64,000 nt of DNA from Natronococcus jeotgali DSM 18795 (lineage in GTDB: Archaea > Halobacteriota > Halobacteria > Halobacteriales > Natrialbaceae): the NCBI RefSeq assembly GCF_000337695.1, contig NZ_AOIA01000114.1:29891-93890 (forward strand). Direction: 5' to 3'. The notes beneath the pieces are model-generated. The model was not told the origin of the DNA. It worked only from the letters and a program-made list of their open reading frames with translations, and did no database searches. The position numbers and the translations under genes are program-made. Shown here piece after piece: positions 1 to 9,263 of this stretch (positions are counted from its first letter, which is position 1; each line of letters begins with the position of its first letter).

Positions 1-2172
1 CCGCGACTGAACGCGCTGAGCTACTGGTTCTACCTGTTCTCGGGGATCCTGTTCGCGCTCTCGTTCTTCCAGGGCGGCTCCTGGGAGGGCGGCTGGACGA
101 TGTACGCCCCGCTGAACGTCCCCACGTACACGCCCGCTCTCGAGGCGACCACCGGCAGCAACGCGGCGGTTCTCGCATTGTTGCTGTTCGTCTTTTCGAT
201 CACGATCGGGACGATCAACTTCCTCGTGACCATGCACCGCTCGCGGGCGGAGGGGCTCGGCCTGTGGAACATGCCGCTGTTCAGCTGGTCGTGGCTGTTG
301 ACCGTCTGGATGATGCTGTTCGCGTTCGCGGCGCTGCTGGCCGCGCTCCTGCTGTTGTCCGTCGATAGAATCTTCCTGACGCAGTACTTCGCGACCGATC
401 AGGGATCGGGACTGCTGTGGGGACACCTCTTCTGGTTCTTCGGTCACCCGGAGGTGTACATCGTCTTCTTCCCCGCGCTGGGGATCATGTTCGAGACGTT
501 CCAGACGTTCACCGGACGACGGCTCGTCGGCCGGAAGTGGGTCATCATCGCGATGGTGCTTGTCGCGGTGCAGTCGTTCCTCGTCTGGATGCACCACATG
601 TTCCTGACCACCATCAACCTCGAGATCAAGACGCTGATGATGGCGACGACCATCGGGATCTCGCTACCCTTCGACCTGATGGTCTTCGCGCTGATCTACA
701 CGATGGTCAAAGGTCGGGTGCGGTTTACCACGCCGTTCCTGTTCAGCCTGGGCGCACTCGTGCTGTTCATTCTGGGCGGGATCACGGGGGTCTTCCTCGG
801 GGCTGTCGTGCTGGACTACGAGTTCCGGGGGACCTACTGGGTCGTCGCGCACTTCCACTACGTGATGGTCTCGGGCGTGACGGCGCTGATCGGCGGACTG
901 TACTACTGGTGGCCGAAGATCTCCGGGAAGATGTACTCGGAGACGCTGGGCAAGCTCAGCTTCGCCGTGTACTTCGTCGGGTTCAACCTGCTGTACTTCC
1001 CGATGTTCCTGGCCTGGGAGACGCCGCGACGGGTCTTCCACTTCGGTGAGGACCTGCAGATCTACCACCAGCTCGCGACCGTCGGTGCGTTCGTCCTCGG
1101 GGCGGGCGTGCTGTTGGTGTTCGCGACGCTCGCTCACAGCTTCCTCGCCGGCCCGCGAGCGCCCGAAAACCCCTGGGAGTTCTCCCGCACGGCCGAGTGG
1201 GCGATCCCCTCCCCGCCGCCGCTCGAAAACTGGGACGGCCGCCCCTCCTACGCCAGCGGTCGCCTCGAGTTCGTCGATGACTCCTCGGCCGCGGCCGACG
1301 GCGGTGTCGCCCACGAGGGACCCTCCTCCGCGGTCGCCGCCGAGGACGCACACGCCGACCACGCGAGCGTCTGGCCGCTGGGCGTCGGTGCCGGGATCGC
1401 CGTCTTCTTCCTCGGGCTTTCGGGAGTGACGCCGTACGCGATCGAGTTCGCACAGGGAACCGGCGTCGCCCCGGAGAACCTCACCGGTACCGCCGCCGAG
1501 CCGACCGTCGTCTATCCGATTCTCACCGTTCTGGGCGCGGCGATCGCGGGGTACGCGCTGTTCGAGCTCGGCCGCGAGCGGTTCATCGTCCCCGAGATGG
1601 CCGTCGCCGAGCGGTGGCCGTTCGAGGGGGTCGGTACCACGAAGTTCGGCGTCTGGGTGTTTCTGGCCTCCGATGTCGTCGTCTTCGGGGGGGTCATCGG
1701 CGCGTACGTCTTCATGCGCATCCACGCGGGCTGGAACGACTGGACGACCGTCCCGTTCGCTACCTGGCCCGGTCTGCTGAACACGTACATCCTGATAACC
1801 TCGAGTTTCACCGTCGTCCTCGCGCTCGCGATGGCCGAACGGCGGAACAAGCGGGGACTGCTCGCGTCGCTCGGCGCGACGCTTCTGCTCGGGCTGGCGT
1901 TCATGGGCGTCAAGGGCTACGAGTACAGCGTGAAGTTCGCCGACGGCGAGTACTGGTGGTACGGCCTCGAGTACTCGATCTACTACGTCACGACGGGGAT
2001 GCACGCGCTACACGTCATCTTCGGGCTGTTGATCGCGGGCTTTATGCTCTACCGCGTCTGGTCGATCGACGCCTATCTCGAGGACCACCGGCCGGTGGAG
2101 TTCTTCGGGCTCTACTGGCACTTCGTCGACATCGTCTGGGTGTTGCTCTTCCCGCTGTTTTACCTGCTGTGA
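1..2172 (+). CDS. Cytochrome c oxidase subunit I/III fusion, 5' end cut by the window
   Basis: Terminal haem-copper oxidase: reduces oxygen to water and pumps protons across the cell membrane. The frame is open from base 1, so the N-terminal helices and the low-spin haem ligand lie outside the window; 723 residues are visible. Seen: HPEVY (about residue 149) with the CuB His and cross-linked Tyr, the HH pair (about 197-198) and HFHYVM (about 284-288) with the high-spin haem and CuB ligands. After a linker, a second multi-helix block (about 530-723) has subunit III features (FGVWVFLASD, YWHFVDIVW). Fusion of subunits I and III is common in haloarchaeal oxidases. Identity is secure. Confidence 0.95.
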   Translation, partial: PRLNALSYWFYLFSGILFALSFFQGGSWEGGWTMYAPLNVPTYTPALEATTGSNAAVLALLLFVFSITIGTINFLVTMHRSRAEGLGLWNMPLFSWSWLLTVWMMLFAFAALLAALLLLSVDRIFLTQYFATDQGSGLLWGHLFWFFGHPEVYIVFFPALGIMFETFQTFTGRRLVGRKWVIIAMVLVAVQSFLVWMHHMFLTTINLEIKTLMMATTIGISLPFDLMVFALIYTMVKGRVRFTTPFLFSLGALVLFILGGITGVFLGAVVLDYEFRGTYWVVAHFHYVMVSGVTALIGGLYYWWPKISGKMYSETLGKLSFAVYFVGFNLLYFPMFLAWETPRRVFHFGEDLQIYHQLATVGAFVLGAGVLLVFATLAHSFLAGPRAPENPWEFSRTAEWAIPSPPPLENWDGRPSYASGRLEFVDDSSAAADGGVAHEGPSSAVAAEDAHADHASVWPLGVGAGIAVFFLGLSGVTPYAIEFAQGTGVAPENLTGTAAEPTVVYPILTVLGAAIAGYALFELGRERFIVPEMAVAERWPFEGVGTTKFGVWVFLASDVVVFGGVIGAYVFMRIHAGWNDWTTVPFATWPGLLNTYILITSSFTVVLALAMAERRNKRGLLASLGATLLLGLAFMGVKGYEYSVKFADGEYWWYGLEYSIYYVTTGMHALHVIFGLLIAGFMLYRVWSIDAYLEDHRPVEFFGLYWHFVDIVWVLLFPLFYLL

Positions 2173-2175
2173 GGG

Positions 2176-2200
2176 CGGGGCGGCTCCTCACCTCGCCCCG
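2176..2200 (+). terminator. Possible terminator hairpin after the oxidase gene
   Basis: A 7-bp GC stem (2176-2182 pairing with 2194-2200) with an 11-nt loop begins just after the oxidase stop codon. There is no T-tract, so termination is inferred only from position and stem strength. Confidence 0.3.
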
Positions 2201-2240
2201 ATCGGAAGCTTACAAGCCGACGGCGGCGCAACGATCGGCC

Positions 2241-3014
2241 ATGTCCCTCGAGCTCTCGACGTTCGCGGATCGACTCGACGAGCGGCTTCGCACCGACGAC
2301 TACGCCGACCTCGACGCCAGCGCGAACGGGCTGCAGGTCGGCCCCGACGAGGGCGTCGTCGAACGGGTCGCCTTCGCCGTCGACGGCGTCGCGGAAACGT
2401 TCGAGCGCGCGGCCGCGGCCGACGCGGACGCGCTCGTCGTCCACCACGGGCTCTCCTGGGGCGGGTTCGATCAGGTGACGGGGCGGACCTACGACCGCCT
2501 CGAGCCGCTGTTCGAACACGACCTCGCGCTGTACGTCTCCCACCTCCCGCTCGACGGCCACCGGGAGCTCGGTAACGCCGCGGGCGTCGCCGACGTCCTC
2601 GATCTCGAGGATCGAGCGCCGTTCGGCGAACTCGGCCCCGAGCACGTCGGCCAGCGCGGCGTCGCGAGCGAGCCGTACGCGCCCGCCGAGCTCGCCGATC
2701 GCCTCGAGTCCGAACTCGAGACCGACGGCCGCCCCGTTCGGCTCCTCGAGTTCGGCCCCGACGAGATCGAGGACGTCGCGATCGTCACCGGCAGCGGCGT
2801 CGACTGGCTCGAGGAGGCGGTCGCGGTCGGCGCGGACGCGCTCGTCACGGGCGAGGGCAAACAGCAGGTCTACCACGAGGCGAAGGAGGCGGGGATCCAC
2901 GTCGCGCTGGCGGGCCACTACGCCACCGAGACGTTCGGCGTCCGCGCCCTCCAAGCGCTCGTCGAGGGGTGGGGCCTCGAGACGACCTACCTCGAGGCGC
3001 CGACGGGGCTGTAG
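2241..3014 (+). CDS. NIF3 / DUF34 family dinuclear metal protein
   Basis: 257 residues, the usual single-domain size for the NIF3 (DUF34) family, which forms hexamers with a two-metal centre. Metal-ligand motifs are visible: VVHHG (His68-His69), SHLPLD (His101, Asp105), and near the C terminus GHYATETFG with a His and an acidic ligand. The biochemical role of the family is unsettled; a GTP cyclohydrolase 1 type 2 label often seen is an over-annotation. The ATG at 2241 was chosen because upstream codons in this frame lie in the oxidase gene on the same strand. It begins 69 nt after the oxidase stop. Confidence 0.88.
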   Translation: MSLELSTFADRLDERLRTDDYADLDASANGLQVGPDEGVVERVAFAVDGVAETFERAAAADADALVVHHGLSWGGFDQVTGRTYDRLEPLFEHDLALYVSHLPLDGHRELGNAAGVADVLDLEDRAPFGELGPEHVGQRGVASEPYAPAELADRLESELETDGRPVRLLEFGPDEIEDVAIVTGSGVDWLEEAVAVGADALVTGEGKQQVYHEAKEAGIHVALAGHYATETFGVRALQALVEGWGLETTYLEAPTGL

Positions 3015-3301
3015 GCCCTCGTTGACGGCGGATGGGGACGCGTACACCGTCGAGCGGGCGCGTAACGTCGTCGTACTGAACGGATCGGACGGAGCGGGCG
3101 TCCGCGTAGCGCGTTCGACCGCGCCGTCGGTCGCGGTCTCGTATTCGCGGGATCGTTCGCGACCGCGCCGCCGAACCTTCCGTCCCCGTCTCGCCCCGGC
3201 GCGCTGTTGGCCCCCGTGAACCCGCCTGCAGCCTGCCGATAACAATGGTCGTCGCGCGGGAACCTACTCGCAATCTCGGGGTCGTTCCCGGAGAGATAGG
3301 T

Positions 3302-4186
3302 ATGACACGAGAGATCCCTTCCAGACGAGAGTGGTTGCGGACGGTCACCGTTACCGCGACGGTGATCGGCGGCGCATCGGGCTCGGTCGCCGGCGGCGGG
3401 CGACCGAACGCCGCGGTACCCGACGGCGGCGACGAACCGGCGTGTACGGACCCGGAGTCCGGAGCCGTCGACGTCCGGCTCGTCCCCGCCTGCGTCGACG
3501 ACGGAACGGCGGTCTTCTGTGCGAGCAACGACGGTTCTCGTCCGGTTTCCCTCGAGTGGCGAGCCCTCGCCCCGCCCGCGGAGCGCATCGAGTTCGTCGA
3601 CTGCCGGACGGTGCGGGTCGTCGGCGAGTTCGAGGACGTGATCCTCGAGGCGACGTTCCTCTCGGGCGGCGAGATCGGCAACGTCATCGAACCGGTCGGC
3701 GGCGTCGACGGGGTTCGCACGTTCGACGTCAGCGAACTCGAGTCGATTCCCGACGACGCGATCGTCGGCACCGCAGAAGCGTTCCGGGACGGCCCCGTCG
3801 TCCCGGGCGCCGGCGACCTCACGGGCTCGAACCCCGAGTTCGACGCCTGCCAGGAGGCGGCCTTCGGCGAGGTCCTCGTCGGCGACGGCACTGACGGCGC
3901 GGACTCGACGAGCGATTCCGACGGGGAAGAGGAACGCGAACCGCGCGGGGGGGAGCCCGACGCCGACGAGCTCGAGTCGCTGACGGTACCCGCGGGGGAG
4001 ACGACCTGCTTCGCCGTCGACGCCCCCGACGGCCCGGTCGCCGTCCAGCTCTTCCGGGAGGGGAACCTGCTCGTCGAGCGGACCAGCGCCGCCGACGTGG
4101 CGTGCCCGCGGTCGGTTTCGGCCGACAGCGGGGAGGTCGTCGAGCCGCCGGAGGCGTTCGTCGACGACCGACGAACCGGGGAGTGA
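3302..4186 (+). CDS. Tat-exported hypothetical protein
   Basis: 294 residues. The N terminus has a twin-arginine motif (SRREWLRT) followed by a short hydrophobic Ala/Gly/Val stretch, so export in a folded state by the Tat pathway is likely. The mature part is acidic with six or so cysteines and a low-complexity Asp/Glu/Ser segment (about residues 197-225). I recognise no enzyme family. An in-frame start 19 codons upstream (3245) would bury the Tat motif, so the ATG at 3302 is preferred. The 287 bases before it (3015-3301) hold no gene that I can see. Confidence 0.7.
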   Translation: MTREIPSRREWLRTVTVTATVIGGASGSVAGGGRPNAAVPDGGDEPACTDPESGAVDVRLVPACVDDGTAVFCASNDGSRPVSLEWRALAPPAERIEFVDCRTVRVVGEFEDVILEATFLSGGEIGNVIEPVGGVDGVRTFDVSELESIPDDAIVGTAEAFRDGPVVPGAGDLTGSNPEFDACQEAAFGEVLVGDGTDGADSTSDSDGEEEREPRGGEPDADELESLTVPAGETTCFAVDAPDGPVAVQLFREGNLLVERTSAADVACPRSVSADSGEVVEPPEAFVDDRRTGE

Positions 4187-4246
4187 ACCGTCGTCGGGTT
4201 CGGCGAGACCGCGGCGTTGAAAGCGCTGGACCGCCGACTCGAGGAC

Positions 4247-5287
4247 ATGACCGACGAGCACGGCGGCGAGGACGCACACGACGAACCCGAGCGCGAGACG
4301 TTCGAACACGATCCGGTGGGCCACGCCGAGGCCCGCGCGGGGATGACCGTCGGCGAACTCGCCGACGAGTACGGCAACGCGGGCGTCGGCGCGGCGAACC
4401 TCCACGAGGCCGTCGACGTCACCGAGGCGATGTTCGACGACGACGTGACCGTCTTCTTCGGCCTGGCGGGCGCGATGGTGCCGACGGGAATGCGCCGGAT
4501 CGTCGCCGATCTGATCCGGGACGGCTACGTCGACGCCCTGATCACGACCGGCGCGAACCTCACTCACGACTCGATCGAAGCCATCGGCGGGAAACACCAC
4601 CACGGCTGCGTGCAGGCCGAGGGGAAAACGGAGCGCGAACACGACGAGACGCTGCGCGACGAGGGAGTGGATCGGATCTACAACGTCTACCTCCCCCAGG
4701 AGTACTTCGCGACCTTCGAATCGCACCTCCGCGAGGAGGTGTTTCCGGTGCTCGAGGAGGAGGCCGAGGAGTCGGGTCCCGTCTCGATCGAACGGCTCAC
4801 CCGCGAGCTCGGGCGGGCCAACGCCGCGGTCAACGAGCGCGAGGGCGTCGACGAGGGCCCCGGCATCGCCGCGGCAGCCTACGAGAACGACGTCCCGATC
4901 TACTGTCCCGCGGTCCAGGACTCCGTCCTCGGGCTGCAGGCCTGGATGTACTCCCAGACCTCACCGTTCTCGCTCGACGCGCTGGCGGACATGACCGACC
5001 TGACCGACCTCGCGTTCGAGGCCGACGAGGCCGGCGCCTTCGTCGTCGGCGGCGGCGTCCCGAAGAACTTCACCCTCCAGACGATGCTGGTCGCGCCCAG
5101 CGCCTACGACTACGCGGTGCAGCTGACCATGGATCCCAAACAGACGGGGGGGCTCTCGGGGGCGACCCTCGAGGAGGCCCGCTCGTGGGGGAAACTCGAG
5201 AAGGACGCCGAGAACGTCTCGGTGTACGCCGACGCGACGATCACGCTCCCGCTGGTGGTCGCCGCCGCGCGGGAACGCCTCGAGTAG
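4247..5287 (+). CDS. dys: Deoxyhypusine synthase
   Basis: Makes deoxyhypusine on translation factor aIF5A by moving the aminobutyl group of spermidine to a lysine, using NAD. 346 residues, family-typical. Visible signatures are TTGANLTHD with the NAD-site Thr/Asp segment, GGKHHHG, and GGGVPKNFTL, whose Lys273 corresponds to the catalytic lysine forming the enzyme-butylimine intermediate. In many archaeal enzymes the residue after Lys is Asn as here. The ATG at 4247 is preferred over an in-frame TTG at 4217. The gene follows the Tat protein by 60 nt and converges on the PPOX gene with a 25-nt gap. Confidence 0.92.
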   Translation: MTDEHGGEDAHDEPERETFEHDPVGHAEARAGMTVGELADEYGNAGVGAANLHEAVDVTEAMFDDDVTVFFGLAGAMVPTGMRRIVADLIRDGYVDALITTGANLTHDSIEAIGGKHHHGCVQAEGKTEREHDETLRDEGVDRIYNVYLPQEYFATFESHLREEVFPVLEEEAEESGPVSIERLTRELGRANAAVNEREGVDEGPGIAAAAYENDVPIYCPAVQDSVLGLQAWMYSQTSPFSLDALADMTDLTDLAFEADEAGAFVVGGGVPKNFTLQTMLVAPSAYDYAVQLTMDPKQTGGLSGATLEEARSWGKLEKDAENVSVYADATITLPLVVAAARERLE

Positions 5288-5312
5288 CGAGCGAGTCGGC
5301 GCTCGGGCGGGT

Positions 5313-5699
5313 TCAGTAGGTCCGGTAGCTCGCCGTGCCGACGTCGATCCGAACGAGCCGGTTCTCCTCGTAGGCGTCGCTGGGCGCGTCGTACTTCTCG
5401 TTGATCCGGCGTCTGGCCGCGTCGGTCTCGGCCTCGTCCTCTACTACCGTCGCGGTGCCCAGCAGCGTCACCATCCACCGCGTGCGGCCGTCGTCGTCGT
5501 TTTGAATCGACAGCGACACCTTCGGGTTCTCGCGGACGTTCTCGAGTTTGCGCCCCGTCGTGACGACCTCGACGGTGTCGTCCTCGTAGCGGAACCAGAC
5601 GGGCGCGACGTGGGGGCGCCCGTCGACGCAGGTGCCGAAGTGAGCCATCACCGGTTCGTTCTCGAGCAGTCGTTCGGCTTCTGGTGGAACCGTCGTCAC
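5313..5699 (-). CDS. Pyridoxamine 5'-phosphate oxidase-fold (FMN-binding) protein
   Basis: 128 residues from a GTG at 5699, the normal size for small haloarchaeal split-barrel flavoproteins. The sequence follows the family pattern: a short N-terminal helix with LLENEPVMAHFGT, then RPHVAPVWFRYEDD, RKLENVRENPKVSLSI and WMVTLLGTA. Such proteins bind FMN or F420; substrate unknown. An ATG at 5816 would add 39 residues of poor-quality sequence, so the GTG start is preferred, although the upstream start cannot be excluded. It converges with deoxyhypusine synthase. Confidence 0.82.
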   Translation of the reverse strand: MTTVPPEAERLLENEPVMAHFGTCVDGRPHVAPVWFRYEDDTVEVVTTGRKLENVRENPKVSLSIQNDDDGRTRWMVTLLGTATVVEDEAETDAARRRINEKYDAPSDAYEENRLVRIDVGTASYRTY

Positions 5700-5833
5700 G
5701 GCCGGAGATGGGGGCCGAGCCCGCAAAAGCGGCCGCCCCGCGACTGCCGACGCGTCCGGTTTCCCCTCCGTCAGTTCCGGCGCAACCGCGACCCGGGCGG
5801 CGGTCGTGTGGGACATCGGTACGGCAATCCGTA

Positions 5834-6502
5834 TCAGACCGACGCACGGAGCCGACCCGCGTCGAGGGTGACGTAGTGAAACAGCGTCCCCGTCAGCCCG
5901 CTGTCGGCGATCCGCCGGCCGGAGCTCTCGACGAGTACCGCGTCGTGGTAGCCCGTGGGAAACTGGCGGGCGAGCCGTCGGCTGAACGCGGTGTCCTCGT
6001 TGGGCACCTCGGGGAACCCCCCGGTCTCGAGGAAGGCCCGCCGGTGGACGAAGAAGTTGAACCCGGGGAGAACGGGGCGCTCGAGGCGCGGGAAGACGTG
6101 GTTGATCGTCCCCTCCATCAGCTTCGCCCGCAGGGGTCCGGTCATCCGACAGGCCGAGCTGGCGGCCGCGAGGGTCTCGCGCTCGACGAACCCGAGCATC
6201 GCGGTCAGGTAGTTCGGGCGAACGCGCGTGTCGGCGTCGATAAAGGCCAGCCACTCTCCCCTCGCGGCTTCGCCGCCCAGGTTTCGGCCCGCGGCGATGC
6301 TCGAGCCCGTTCCCTCGAGGACGGTCGCGCCGTGTGCCCGGGCGATATCGGCGGTCCCGTCGCTCGAGGCGCCGTCGACGACCATAACCTCGTCGACGTA
6401 GTCGGTCTCGAGGGCCGCGATGCTCTCGAGGCAGTCGGGGAGGTAGTCGGCCTCGTTTCTGGCGGGGACGACGAAACTCACGTCCGGCACCGGGGGAGAC
6501 AT
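5834..6502 (-). CDS. GT2 family glycosyltransferase
   Basis: 222 residues with a GT-A fold signature: SFVVPARNEADYL near the N terminus, VVDGASSDGT (about 43-50) for nucleotide-sugar binding and FIDADTR with the DxD metal site (Asp89-Asp91). The later NEDTAFSRR motif matches the acidic catalytic segment of family 2 enzymes. It probably transfers a sugar from a nucleotide or dolichol-phosphate donor to a lipid or glycan at the cytoplasmic face; acceptor unknown. There is no membrane segment strong enough to call. It is a single gene, 134 nt upstream of the PPOX gene on the same strand. Confidence 0.85.
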   Translation of the reverse strand: MSPPVPDVSFVVPARNEADYLPDCLESIAALETDYVDEVMVVDGASSDGTADIARAHGATVLEGTGSSIAAGRNLGGEAARGEWLAFIDADTRVRPNYLTAMLGFVERETLAAASSACRMTGPLRAKLMEGTINHVFPRLERPVLPGFNFFVHRRAFLETGGFPEVPNEDTAFSRRLARQFPTGYHDAVLVESSGRRIADSGLTGTLFHYVTLDAGRLRASV

Positions 6503-6718
6503 CCGTGCGCTCGAGTCCGCTGCCCTCGAGTATAACCTTCGGGCGGGCAGGTGCCGACTGTCGGGGCTACCGATCGCGGCGATACTCGGTAGATCATGAA
6601 CGTTTATTATGGTCCGGCCAGTAGGGTGGCGTACAGATGTCGGTCGTACCCGTACGCACGCTCGCCTGATTCTCCGACGACAGCACCGTCCGCCGACGAC
6701 GCGACCTTCCGACCGACA

Positions 6719-6901
6719 ATGAGCACCCGACCCCACACCACCCCGACCGAACCGACGCCCAGCCAACCGACGACCCGAACGACGCGACCGACGGCCAGCG
6801 AACGCGCCCCGGCGACGTTCTCGAACGGCCACACCGACCGCCTGCAGAACCTCATCGACGAGTGGAACACCGCCTTCGCGGACGGCGCGAGCGGCGAGTG
6901 A
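6719..6901 (+). CDS. Small Thr/Pro-rich hypothetical protein
   Basis: 60 residues: a disordered Thr/Pro/Arg-rich N-terminal half, then an amphipathic helix (HTDRLQNLIDEWNTAF). GC3 is high and matches the core genome. The ATG at 6719 is the first methionine after an AT-rich spot (TTTATTA near 6603) that might be a promoter. It is the last core gene before the composition change at 7016. Function unknown. Confidence 0.55.
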   Translation: MSTRPHTTPTEPTPSQPTTRTTRPTASERAPATFSNGHTDRLQNLIDEWNTAFADGASGE

Positions 6902-7015
6902 GAACCGTTCGGTAGGATCCAAACCGTCTTTTGGCTCTCGAGCGTAGGCCCGCACGGCCGATGACGACCCACTCGCTCCGAGCCGGACTCGGCACCCGGT
7001 CGTGACGAGCCCTAT

Positions 7016-7028
7016 GAGTGCCGAGGCC
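7016..7028 (+). repeat. Left copy of the 13-bp direct repeat bounding the accessory island
   Basis: GAGTGCCGAGGCC occurs here and again at 15396-15408 in the same orientation. After the exact match the next eleven bases still agree at six positions. The switch from GC-rich to AT-rich DNA falls at this repeat, as expected for an attachment or target-duplication site; mechanism unproven. Confidence 0.5.
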
Positions 7029-7261
7029 GTAAATTTAAGATTAGATTTTTCGCAATAAACGCCGATTCGACCAAAATACGGTGAAAATCACCTATTTCGT
7101 GCCCGTTTGTGTTATTCCAACGGTTGAGAGCGGTTGTCATTGTGTGACGGCTCGGAGTTTCCGCTAGTTTCGAGTTCTATGCCACCATAGGACACGAATC
7201 TAACATTGGTTATGCCGGATTGCCTGTACGTCATGCTTGATTACTAACTGCTACTCGCAAC

Positions 7262-7375
7262 GTTGTATGCCATTCAATAACACGCCCATCACAAAAATAC
7301 TACCGGATAGACTGATTCCACAACTATTGTCGACCATATAGCCAGTTCATGTTCTACTGCATACTGGCATACAAC
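7262..7375. repeat. 11-bp perfect inverted repeat, 92 bp apart
   Basis: GTTGTATGCCA at 7262-7272 is exactly complementary to TGGCATACAAC at 7365-7375. It lies 3' of the mcrC-like gene, between that gene and the left island boundary. It could be a transcript-end structure, a small RNA or a recombinase site; nothing further is visible. Confidence 0.45.
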
Positions 7376-7433
7376 CAGCTAAAACATTCTATATGATAAT
7401 ATTGGGCTATAGATGCTCTAACAGAAGTCTATC

Positions 7434-9257
7434 TTAATCCAGATCTCCTTCCCAGTCTAAGGGGAAACAGTCAATGGTCTCTATTGTCTTGATCAGCTCT
7501 GTCTTACCGGTCTTAACAAAATGAAGACGAAGAATCTCTCCATCCCATTCTGACTCCTCATCTTCAGGGACTTCATTTCCCCTTTCCAAATCAGAACCAA
7601 CTATCGTCTCCGCTCTATCGATGAAAATAGGGATACACCGATCAAACTCCTCGAACTCCTCCAGTTTTTCTCTTAATCCAATCTGGATGTTTCGCCTCGG
7701 ACCACGATCTAACTCTCGTAGAGCTCGAATCTTACGTGATTCTGAAACAGCTTGATTGAATATACTTCGGGAAAGTCCTACAACATTGTCTAAGGCGAGA
7801 GTATCTGATTCCAGTACTTCCTCAACAGAGTTCGTCTCAATATCTGCATGGCAGATCGTCTCATCCCGTATATCTGCAACCACTTGCGACTCCACAAATG
7901 CATCGTCTAGCACTGTGAGAAGGTACTCCCGAATCGCTTTCCGGTATCGATCAGTCGTAAACGTCCTGTCGGAGGAGACCACTGATATTTCGCCAGACCG
8001 TCCCCGGAGCGATCGGACGTTTTGATGGCCTTCAGGACATAGAAGGGCCATCTGGTCCACATCCAGTAAAAATGCGTAGCTGAACATCTGAGAACGGATC
8101 GGACGAATCATACTTGGGTCGCGGTCCTTCTCGTAGTATTTACTGTCAAGAACCGCAATTGGCGAATTCCCCTTGTAGAGAACGTGATCCGGCTGATGGC
8201 GCGCCTGGTTAGTATCTTCGTAAGGATAGATCACGTCCTTGCTTTTGACACGAACATCGTCAAGACCGCTGTAGAGAGGGTTAGATCGCAGGTCGTGAAT
8301 CTCTTCCTCTAAAACAATCTGGGTGAACTCTTCGAACAGGTTCTCCATATCGAAGAGATAGTCCATTGTCAGCTCTTCATCGCCGGATTCTAGTGACTGG
8401 CCTGTTGTAGAGGAAAGAATCATCTTTGAGACGTCAACAATCCGGTTGTAGTATCCGCGTTGACGTGGTAACTGATCACTCGTGATTTCGCGGTAGACTG
8501 CCGGATTACCCGTATTTCCATTGATACCCATTGATTCGAGCTCGTTGACTGCATTATGGAGATCGGAGAAAATCCGGTAGTATTCTTCTTGAGTATGTTG
8601 ATCAGATCGCGTCTGGAAGAGCTGCAGTAACTGCTTTCCAGCACAATGGATCAAAGCGTTAATCGGCGTATTGTAGTCAATAACCTTCTGTACGTAGTGC
8701 TGCTTCGGAACGCCCGTTTCGATATTGAGGAGGCTACGCTCGACATCGATTCGTCCTCTGCTGTCGATGGCATCCACTCGTTTGGTTTGGAACTGTCGGA
8801 TGAAGCCATGCCGCTGAAGCGGTTCAAGACTGTTCAGATAGTTGACTGCGATAACGATGAAGATGTCTTCCAGTTGAATATCCTCAGAGAGGAAATCCTT
8901 GATAGGGATACCGTGGTAGTCAAGTGATCGATTATACCGCTGGACCGTGAGAAACATGTCGAGAATCTCGCTCCATCCGATCTTCGGTTCAATCTGGAGG
9001 CGAGAGGTTGGAGTGAGATTAACGATTCCAACGATATCCTCTACAGAGAGCGTTAATTCGTCACCCTCAATCCGTGCTTCAACAACTTTGTACTCGGTAT
9101 TGTCTTCTACCGATCGGCGTCTTTTGACGAAGACGTTGGCACTTTCTTGCTCGAACGCCGCCTTTTCGAGTTGCTCTTCAATTCCAGGTGGGCATTTTAT
9201 GCTACGCTCCCCGTGCTCTCTGATCGAGACCTGTGATGGGAGCTGAGTGGCACTCAT
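7434..9257 (-). CDS. McrC-like restriction endonuclease subunit
   Basis: 607 residues. The N-terminal half resembles the McrC N-terminal domain (IVGIVNLTPTSRLQIEPKIGW with the conserved core near residues 76-95). The middle has a PD-(D/E)xK nuclease core: Pro356-Asp357 in QPDHVLYKG, then Asp371-x-Lys373 in AVLDSKYY. McrC partners an AAA+ GTPase to cut modified DNA, and the neighbouring gene encodes such an ATPase, 6 nt upstream in the same operon. It is longer than E. coli McrC (about 350 residues), with about 200 extra C-terminal residues of unknown role. AT-rich codon use separates it from the core genes. The modification it recognises is unknown. Confidence 0.85.
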   Translation of the reverse strand: MSATQLPSQVSIREHGERSIKCPPGIEEQLEKAAFEQESANVFVKRRRSVEDNTEYKVVEARIEGDELTLSVEDIVGIVNLTPTSRLQIEPKIGWSEILDMFLTVQRYNRSLDYHGIPIKDFLSEDIQLEDIFIVIAVNYLNSLEPLQRHGFIRQFQTKRVDAIDSRGRIDVERSLLNIETGVPKQHYVQKVIDYNTPINALIHCAGKQLLQLFQTRSDQHTQEEYYRIFSDLHNAVNELESMGINGNTGNPAVYREITSDQLPRQRGYYNRIVDVSKMILSSTTGQSLESGDEELTMDYLFDMENLFEEFTQIVLEEEIHDLRSNPLYSGLDDVRVKSKDVIYPYEDTNQARHQPDHVLYKGNSPIAVLDSKYYEKDRDPSMIRPIRSQMFSYAFLLDVDQMALLCPEGHQNVRSLRGRSGEISVVSSDRTFTTDRYRKAIREYLLTVLDDAFVESQVVADIRDETICHADIETNSVEEVLESDTLALDNVVGLSRSIFNQAVSESRKIRALRELDRGPRRNIQIGLREKLEEFEEFDRCIPIFIDRAETIVGSDLERGNEVPEDEESEWDGEILRLHFVKTGKTELIKTIETIDCFPLDWEGDLD

Positions 9258-9263
9258 GGCCTG

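Larger units (their letters stand above)
6902..7433. other. Gene-free stretch containing the left island boundary
   Basis: No convincing coding frame. Up to about 7028 the DNA is GC-rich like the core; immediately after the 13-bp repeat at 7016-7028 it becomes AT-rich and stays so. The AT-rich part contains an 11-bp inverted repeat (7262-7272 and 7365-7375) downstream of the mcrC-like gene. Confidence 0.7.
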
